Assembly: GCA_016199985.1 (NCBI GenBank)
Contig: JACQFQ010000072.1
Coordinates: forward strand, 1 to 64,000
Direction of reading: 5' to 3'
Length of the DNA: 64,000 nt
Source: Verrucomicrobiota bacterium
GTDB lineage: Bacteria; Verrucomicrobiota; Verrucomicrobiia; Limisphaerales; UBA11320
Below, piece after piece: positions 18,301-27,300 of this stretch; the stretch's first letter is position 1; the number at the start of each line of letters is the position of its first letter. The notes under the pieces are model-generated. The model was not told the origin of the DNA. It saw nothing but the letters and a program-made list of their open reading frames with translations, and did no database searches. Both the position numbers and the translations under genes were made by a program.

Positions 18301-21300
18301 TCTGTTCATTGATGTGGAACTGGAGGGTCCCCCAGGGCATACGCGTTTCTATCTGGGCGACCTGATCGTCGGACTGGGTCCTCTGGTCGACGGCGTCAGC
18401 GGAAACGATGGGGCCATGGTGGTCCCGACCCTCGGCGGGCTGATCGATCTCTCGATCGGAGCGCTCACGATCACGCCCGTCGTGACGGGACTGACGCTTC
18501 CGGCGAACCCGACTGTTCGCATCTTCATTCCGGACATCAATGTCCTGACCTTCAACCCCGGCGTCTACAGCATCACGGACGAGGACGCATCCAACGACGA
18601 CGGTGTGTTCGTCACCTATCCGAACTTCGGACCCTTGGGGAACTTCAGCTGCACGACGGCGGAGGACCTGATCCTCATGCTCGATTCGCTGGCCGACCAG
18701 TTGGAAACCCTTCGCTCGTTCTCCTTCCTGGGGCAGCCGCTCCCGGGCATCAATGTGAGCGTGGGCGATTTGCTCGACTTCGCGGCTTCGCTGGCGGACA
18801 CCGTGAAGCAGCTTCAGTCGGGGAGCGCGGCGACATTGGACGCGATCGAGAGCCAGATCGAGAGCGCGCTCGGGATTCCCAAGTCGCTGCTCAACTTTTC
18901 GGTGCAGGACTCGTCGCCCGCGTTGACAACGGGGGGGGCGACCGGCAAGTCCAGGACCACGTTCAACCCGGAGGGGAGCCGGAACGCGATCGCGTTCCAG
19001 GCGCGTCTCTCCGGCGCCGCCTACGATGGATGGACGATACAGCTCGTGGACGACGGACGAACCTCGGCGCCTTCCGTTGTCACGTTCGACGTCGATTCGG
19101 TCTCGAAGCGCATGACGATCTACTACGTCGCCACGCAGACCACCGCGAAGCAGATCACGGACGCCGTCAACAAGAACGCCACGCTCCCGTTCCAGGCCAG
19201 CGCGGATAAGAGCGTCTTGAAAGGGGACGGGGCGGGCAACGATGGAGCGGGCGCCGTGACTCACCTTGCGCTGCGAGCCGATCTGCGCTTCGACCTGGCC
19301 TATGGCAACTTTCTGTCCTTCGCCCTGAGCTTGGACGACCTCGTGGGCTTGCTGCCGGCGGGCAGCGCGGTCCGGACGCTCTTGAGCGGAGTCACGGACC
19401 TGGTGCAGGTGGAAGGTTCGGCGAAGCTGAATGTGAAAGCCAGCGCGAGCCTGATCCTCGGCTTCGGCCTTGACCTCAGCAACCCGTGCCTGCCGCAAGC
19501 CTATCTGGACGACTCCAGCGGCATCACGCTGAGTCTCACGCTCGCGGGGACCGACCTGACCTTCCAGGTCTCGATCGGAAGCCTGGGGGTTTTTGTGAAA
19601 GACGGAACGTTGACCTTGGACGCCGATGGGAAGCCGGAGACCACGGGCGATGCCGCGTTCCATATTGGGTTTGCGGACAACAATGGGGATGGACGGCACT
19701 ATTTCCGGCCCACCGACGTTCTGCTCGATCCGGCGAGCGTGAGTCTCACCCTCAACGCGCAGGTCACGGTGTTCCTTCCTCTCTACTTCCCCAGCGACGC
19801 CATCCCCATGGGGCTCACCACCGACGGCGCCGACGATGGAACGGAGCCGGACAACTGGATGGTGGTCCGAATCACCTGCCTCCAGGATGTGCTCAACGCC
19901 CTCGAGACGGGAACTCCGCTGTCGACAAGCTGCCTGACGATCCAGACGCCGGACATCACGAGCCTCTTCTCCTCGTTCAATCCGTGCGATCTCTTCACGA
20001 ACTCCACGATGCTCGTTGATGGTTTGGACGCGCTCCTGGCAACCATTCAAGGCGCGCTGGATTCCGAGGTGTTCAACCATGATCTGCCTGTGGTGGGCCG
20101 CAGCTTGAGCAAGGCTGGAAACGCCATTGGAGATTTCCGAGCGGGCCTGCTTGCCGAGATCAGGAACTTCCTCGCCACGACCGGCAGCCCGATCGATCTC
20201 GTGAAGCAGGCCATCTGGAACATTCTCGGAGCTCCGGGGCTGAACATTCTCGTGGATCCGAAGAGCGCGAATCCGGACGCCCCCGTGAAGCTCACGGCCT
20301 GGCAGGATCTGGATGTCACTTGTCGCACCGACTCTCACAATCTCCCCGAGCTGTTTTTCAACCTGCGTTTGTTCCAGGGGCGGGCGCTGGTGGACAATCG
20401 GAACGATCCGATCAACTTCGACGTTGGCGTCCCCGCTCTCGGGCTGCATGTGGACGGCGCAGTGGTGGTCGAAGTGGGCTTTAGCCTCTGGCTGAATTTC
20501 GCTTTGAGCACGTCCGATGGATTCTACTACGACACCTCCCGCGCATCCGAACTCGAGGTCTTCTTCAAGGCGTCGATTCCAGGCCTGACGGCGTCGGGAA
20601 ACATCGGATTCCTGGAGTTGGCCGTCGGCGACGACGCCGCGGATCCTTCGCTCTTCTGCGGCGCCTTTATCGTGGATCTCAAGGATCCGGTGGGCTCGGG
20701 CGATCGACTGACCGCCGCCGATCTGGGCAGCGGCGGATTCACGCTGAGCAAGTTTGCCAGCGTTGGGATTGGAGCGGACGCCCATCTGCACCTGCAACTC
20801 AGCGTGAGCTTCGGGGGAGACGCCGCAATCCCGCGCCTGGTCATGGACTTCGTCCTCGATTGGAATTGGGGGACGATCACCACGAATCCTGACGGAACTT
20901 GCGCGATCAACTCCACCCAGGGCTACGAGCTGGCCTTGCCAACATTCCACTTCTCCGGAATTCAGCTCGATGTGGGCTCGCTGATCTCAAAGTTCGTGAA
21001 GCCGATTCTGCTCGATATCCAGGCCTATACGAAGCCGCTGGATCCCATCGTGGATCTTCTGAGCCTCAAGCTCCCGGTGATCAGCGATCTTCTGGGAGAG
21101 CCCACGACCCTCGTCGACCTGGCGGAGCGTTTCGGAATACTCAAGCCGGGCACCGCGGAGTTCCTGGAAGGCCTTCTGACGATCGCCGATCTCGTCAAGG
21201 ACACCTCCGTCAGCGACTCGTCCGAGATTTTGGTTCCGCTCGATCAAGACATCCTCCAGGTGGCGTTGGTGAACGGAGCGATCGTGAACACCACGGTCGA

Positions 21301-24300
21301 CACAACGACCAACGACAGCCTCGCGGCGACGACCACCGATCCCGGAGCGAAGAACTTCCTGCAGAAGCTCGCCGACCTCGGCTTCACCTTCCCATTCCTC
21401 AAGATGAGCGAACTGTTCAAGCTCATCACCGGACAGACGGCGACGTTCGTGGAGTACCGCATGCCGGTCCTCGATTTCACCGCCGCGATCGACCTCGCTT
21501 TTCCGATCTTCCCCATCTTCCCGCCCTTGAAGGTCACATTTGGCGGCGAGCTCAGCGCGAGAATTGATCTCACGTTCGGGTTCGATTCCTACGGGCTGCA
21601 AAAGTTCTTTGGGAGCAAGACCCGCGACCCCGCGGACATCTTCCAGGGCTTCTTCATCAAGGACCGCGACGACAACGGCAACGAGATCACGGAAGTGCTG
21701 GTGTCGGGCGGCATAACCGCCGGATTGAAGCTCGACCTTGGCGTGGCGGAGGCCGGTGTCAAAGGGGGCTTGTTCACGGACATCGGCTTTGACCTGAACG
21801 ATCCCGACAACGACGGCAAGGTGCGGCTCTCCGAGCTGGCGCAGCTCGCCAAGGACGACGTCACCTGCATTTTCAGCGTGCATGGCGAGATCTATGTGGA
21901 ACTCAGCGCTTTTGTGGAGGTGCACCTTCTCATCGCGAACATCGACAAGGAGGTCGACTTCGGACACTTCACGCTGGCGACCTTCGATATTAAGTGTCCC
22001 CAGCCGGTGCTCGCCAACTATGTCAGCAGCACGTCGAGTCCCGGGAGCGAGCTAGCCGACGCCGGCGCCGAGGGAGTCCTGCGGTTGAACATGGGCGGCT
22101 ACGCTTCGCGGCGCCTGCAAGGGAACATCGTGGACGGCGCCGAAAGCTTCGTCGTTCAGCACATCTCCGGCGAAGGGACCGCGACCGATCCTGAGACCGT
22201 CGAGGTGTCGTTTGACGGCATCACCCAAACATTCAGCGGCGTTCGGAGCATTTACGCGGAGGGCGGGGCCAATGATGATTTGATCGACCTTCGCGGAGTG
22301 CGCTCGACCGCCACGATCAGCGGCGGTTCGGGCAACGATACGATCTACGCCAGCCGCGGCGGAGGCGTCTACAACGGAGACGACGGGCAGGATGTCATCG
22401 TGGGGCACGCGGACGAGGACGATGGCTACGCGGGCGCGAAGGATACGATCAACGGCGGCGCCGGCGACGACACCCTGACCGGCAATGGCGGCGACGACCT
22501 GATTGATGGCGGGACGGGGAACGACATTCTGTACGGCAACGCGGGCAAGGACACCCTGACCGGGGGGGATGGGAACGACACTCTCCACGGGGGCGATGAC
22601 AAGGACACCCTCAATGGAAACGCCGGGAGCGATGTTCTTTACGGCGAGGACGGGAACGACACGCTCTCCGGCGGCGATGGCGACGATGTTCTGTATGGCG
22701 GCGATGGGGCGGATGCCCTGATCGGCAATGCCGGAGATGACATCCTGAATGGCGACGCCGACAACGACGCGCTCCTTGGCGACGATGGATCCATTGATCT
22801 TTCAAATCCGGACAAGCCCAAGATCCTCAACATTTCGGGAACCGGAAACGACATCCTGGCTGGGGGGCCTGGCGATGACGTGCTTTTCGGCGCCGGTGGG
22901 AACGACTCCTTGTTTGGCGGGACACGGCTGGTCAGCGGCGTCATCACGCTGATCGGCGAGGACGGGAACGACTTCCTCGACGGCGGCGACGGGAACGACA
23001 ATCTGTTCGCGGATGACGCCCACTCTCAGGAGGCGGTCGCGTTCGCGGGCATCACCCTGGGCGACCGGGCCTGGTTCGATCTGGATCAGGATGGTCTGTT
23101 CGATGAGGGCGAGCCCGGCGTGGCGGGAATCATGGTTCAGCTGTTCAAGTCCGACGGCACGCTCGTGGCCAGCACCGCGACTGATTCGACCGGGGCCTAC
23201 TCCTTCCGGGGCCTGGAGTCGCAGGCCTACTATCTTTGCTTCACCGCTTCCACGGGTCTCGTCTTCACCAACGCCAATCAAGGGACCGATGACACCCTCG
23301 ACAGCGACGCCGTGGACACCGATACGACTCCGGGCGGAGCGGCCAAGACCGCTGTCTTCACCCCCGCGGCGGGTCAAACCGATGAAAGCTGGGATGTCGG
23401 GCTCACAGGAGCGACTCCTGTGATCACGGTCGGGAGCAGCTCCGTCATCGAAGGCGACAGCGGCTTCACTCAGATGGTCTTCACCGTCACTTTGTCAAAC
23501 CCGTCGACGACTCCGGTCAGCGTTTGCTATTCGACCTCGCCGGGTTCCGCCACGAACGTTCTCGATTACACGAGCGCCTCCTGGACCCTGGTGTTCGCGC
23601 CGGGAGAGACCGAGAAGACCCTCAGCATTCAAGTGGCGGGAGACAGCGTGGACGAGGTGGATGAAACGTTCTCTCTCGCTCTCTGCGACCCGGTGAACGC
23701 CACATTGGCGCGCGACGATGACCCGTCCTCGCGGCAAACCATGACCGTCACCGGAACCATCATTGACAACGACGACGCGCCGGAGATCTCGGTTTCGGAT
23801 GTGACGGTTTCCGAGCCTGGCTCCGGCGCGGCCGGAAAGGCCTACGCGAACTTCATCGTGAGTCTTTCGCGACCCAGCTCGCGGGACATAACGCTCTTCT
23901 ATCGCACCGCCCAAATCGTGGGGACTGACGGCTCGTTGCTCTCGGATTCGGCCACGGTCGGCGCCGATTATGAGAACGCCTACGAGGAGAAGGAGGCCAC
24001 CCTGGTGGTCGCGGCGGGCTCGACCACGGCGACCATCCCGATCCAGGTCAAGAAGGACCTCTTGGATGAGTATGACGAGAAGTTCAGCCTGAGAGTCCGC
24101 GTGGATCCGCAGACCTCGGCGCGTCTGGCGACCCTGCTGAACGGCGACGCTCGGGCCACGATCGTGGACGATGATCCCCTCCCATACATCCAGTTTGCGT
24201 CGGGCGCGGCGACGACTCCGGAAGGACATGCCGGGAACACAGTCATCCCCCTGACCGTGAAGCTGTCGGCGGTGAGCGGACGAGAGACGTCGGTGGTGGT

Positions 24301-27300
24301 CAGCACCGCCCAGGGCACCGCCATCGAAACCACCACGGCGGCGGGGGACCCCGCCGACTTCGTCGATCTCTTCGAGACCGTGGTGTTCAAGCCCGGCGAG
24401 ACGGAGCACGTCGTGAACATCGAGGTCATAGGCGACACGCGCGACGAGGCGGCGACGGAGGACTTCTACGTGAACCTGCTCACGCCGGTGAACGCGCAGA
24501 CGGGAACCACCGAGGCCAATCCGAACCATGTCGTTGTGACCATCGCGGACGATGACGCGGGGGCCGACGCCGGACCCTGGTACGTGGAGTTCAGCCGGAC
24601 TCAATACGATGTTGTCGAAGGCGCCTCAGTGGATATCACGTTGGTTCGCGCGGAAGGCAGCCAGGAGCCGGTCGCGGTGTTCTGGACCCTCGGCGGGACG
24701 GCGACAGCGGGCGTGGACTACACCTCGAGTTGGGATCTTGGGGCCCATGGACGTCGCGGCATCGTGCGCTTCGCTTCCGACGAATCGACGAAAACGTTCA
24801 CCCTCTCCACGACGCGGGACGGCGTCTATGAGGGCGACGAGACGGTTCAGCTCTTTGTCGCGAACCCGAAAGGCGGGGCTGTGCGAGGCGTGAACAAGAA
24901 CGCGACCCTCACCATCCACGAGGCGGACAGCCTGCCCGTTGTCTCGATCACTTACCTCGACGCTTCAGGGAACGTTGCGACCCCTCTCGCCAAGGAGGGC
25001 AAAAGCCTCATTTATACGGTGAGCGTTAGCGGGGCCTCGACTCTCCCAGTGAGCGTGGATTGGAGCGCGGTGAATGACACCGCGGTGGCGACGGACGACT
25101 ACACCGCCACGCCTGCTACGCTCGTCTTCAATTACGATCCGGTGAAGGGCTTCGTCCCCCAAACCATTCAGGTCAATTTGGTGGATGATCACGACGCCGA
25201 GGCCGAGGAGACCTTCAGGGTCCGGTTGGACAACCTGGTGAACGCCGTCTTTTCGTCCACGTCGCCCTTGAGCCTCGGCTTGCGCGTCATGCCGGGCGTC
25301 GGTGTCGCGACTCCGATCGTGATCCTCTCGAACTCGATCGACGGATACATCCAGGACAACGACTCCGTGCCGGTCACGGATCGCGTCTTCTACGACACGA
25401 ACGGGAACGGCTCTTTCGATTCGGATTTCGACTACGGTCTTGCCTCAATTCGCGTGACGGCCACGGACCCGCAGAGCGGCGCGCTCCTCTCGGGCTCCAC
25501 GGACGCCGACGGCTACGTCACTTTCCAGCTCACCCTGGGGACCTCGACTTTCGCGGTGTCGGAGACAGACCCCGATCTGCCGGAGGGCGCGACCGTGACG
25601 ACGGGCGGCTTCGACTTTGAAGTCGTGGTGGTCGCGGGGGGCGGCGCTCCAGATGTGGGGTTGACGGCCGCGCTTGTCGGCGCTGTTCCCGTCGGCTCGA
25701 CGGGCAACGCCGGGGTGGGATTTGATGATACGGCGTACGGCGGCCCGGGCGACGATGTCGTGAATGGCGGGGGGGGCAATGATTGGCTGTATGGCGGGCA
25801 TTGGATCGGTCCCGGCAACGCGTGCTCTGGAGCGGTCTACAGCGCGAACCTCCTTCGCGAGTCAGCCGGATCTGGCCGGTTTTACGTGGATGCCGCGACG
25901 ATCATCGCGGACGGCTCGATTGGCGACCATGTGTTCCTGGATGCGGATGGGAACGGGCATCGTAACGGCGAATCGGGCGTGGCCGGCGTCCAGGTGAATC
26001 TCTTCGACGCCGAGTGGCAGTGGGTCGCCTCAACATGGACCGACTCCGCCGGGAACTACGCCTTCAACAAGCTGGCCCACGGAACGTACTACGCGCAGTT
26101 CGTTCCTCCGCCGGGTTATCAGTTGACGCAGCAGAAGAACAAAACGCCCGCGAACGACACGAACGACAGCGATGCCGACGAGCTTACCGGGTTGACGGCC
26201 GCCATTGTGGTGGATAGCGCGACTCCCATTCAAACGATCGACGCGGGATTGAAGCTCATCGCGAACTCGTCCACCGGCCCCTGGGCGGTCTATTTCGCCA
26301 GCACCGTCTACAGCGTTCGTGAAGCGACGGGCTTCGCGGCCATTCCCGTCCAGCGCGTTCCCGGCAGCCAGGAGCCCCTGGCGGTGTTCCGTGTCGGAGG
26401 CGGGGTCACCACTCTCGAGAGCAACGGCGACGCGCCCGTCTCTCCTGCGAGCCTGGATGACTATCTGGCGGCGACTGGCCTTCTCCGTTTTGGCGCGTCG
26501 GAGACCCAGCGCGTATTTGTTGTCCCCATCGTGGTGGACGCCCTTGCGGAAGGCCCCGAGAGTCTGCGGCTGTTCCTTCTCAATCCCAAGGGCGGGGCGG
26601 TGACAGGAGCCCCGTCGGTCGCGACGCTTCTGATTTTTGACGATGTGTGCCCTGACAACGACACGATCGACGGCGGAGACGGGGACGACGTGCTGCTCGG
26701 CGATTACGGATACTACGACCCTTCTCTTGCGAATCCTTTCGTGCAGCTTGGCGGGATGGGGAACGACGCGCTCATCGGAGGAGACGGCGCCGACAAACTG
26801 TACGGCGAGGGCGGCGATGATGTCCTCGAAGGCGGCGCGGGCGACGACACCGTTCTCGCGGGCGGCGGCGGCAATGACGTGTATCGCTGGGACGGCGACG
26901 TCTCGCAGGGCAGCGACGTGGTTTTCGAAGATCCCGCGCCGGCGGGAGGCGTCGACACGATCGATCTCTCGACCACCAGCGCCAGCGTGACCCTGAATCT
27001 GGCGTTGGGCGGCACGACGACCATCGGCGGCCTCACCCTCACGTTGCCCGCGGGCAATATCGAGAACGTCTCCGCTGGATCCGGCAACGACATTTTGGTT
27101 GGAAACGACGCGAACAATGTTCTCATCGGCAACGCTGGCGACGACCAGTTGACCGGCGGACGCGGCGACGACAGCCTGGACGGCGGCGAGGGCAACGACA
27201 GCTACCTGTTCAACGCGAGCGCGGAGCAGGGCCATGATCATATCTACGAGCCCGCGAAAACGGGTGTGGACGTGATCGACTTCGCGGGCACCGACGCTCT

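Noticed and set aside
17249..20950. A 1233-codon antisense open frame
   Set aside because: Same reasoning: a shadow of the giant gene, with no start signal, signal peptide or motif.
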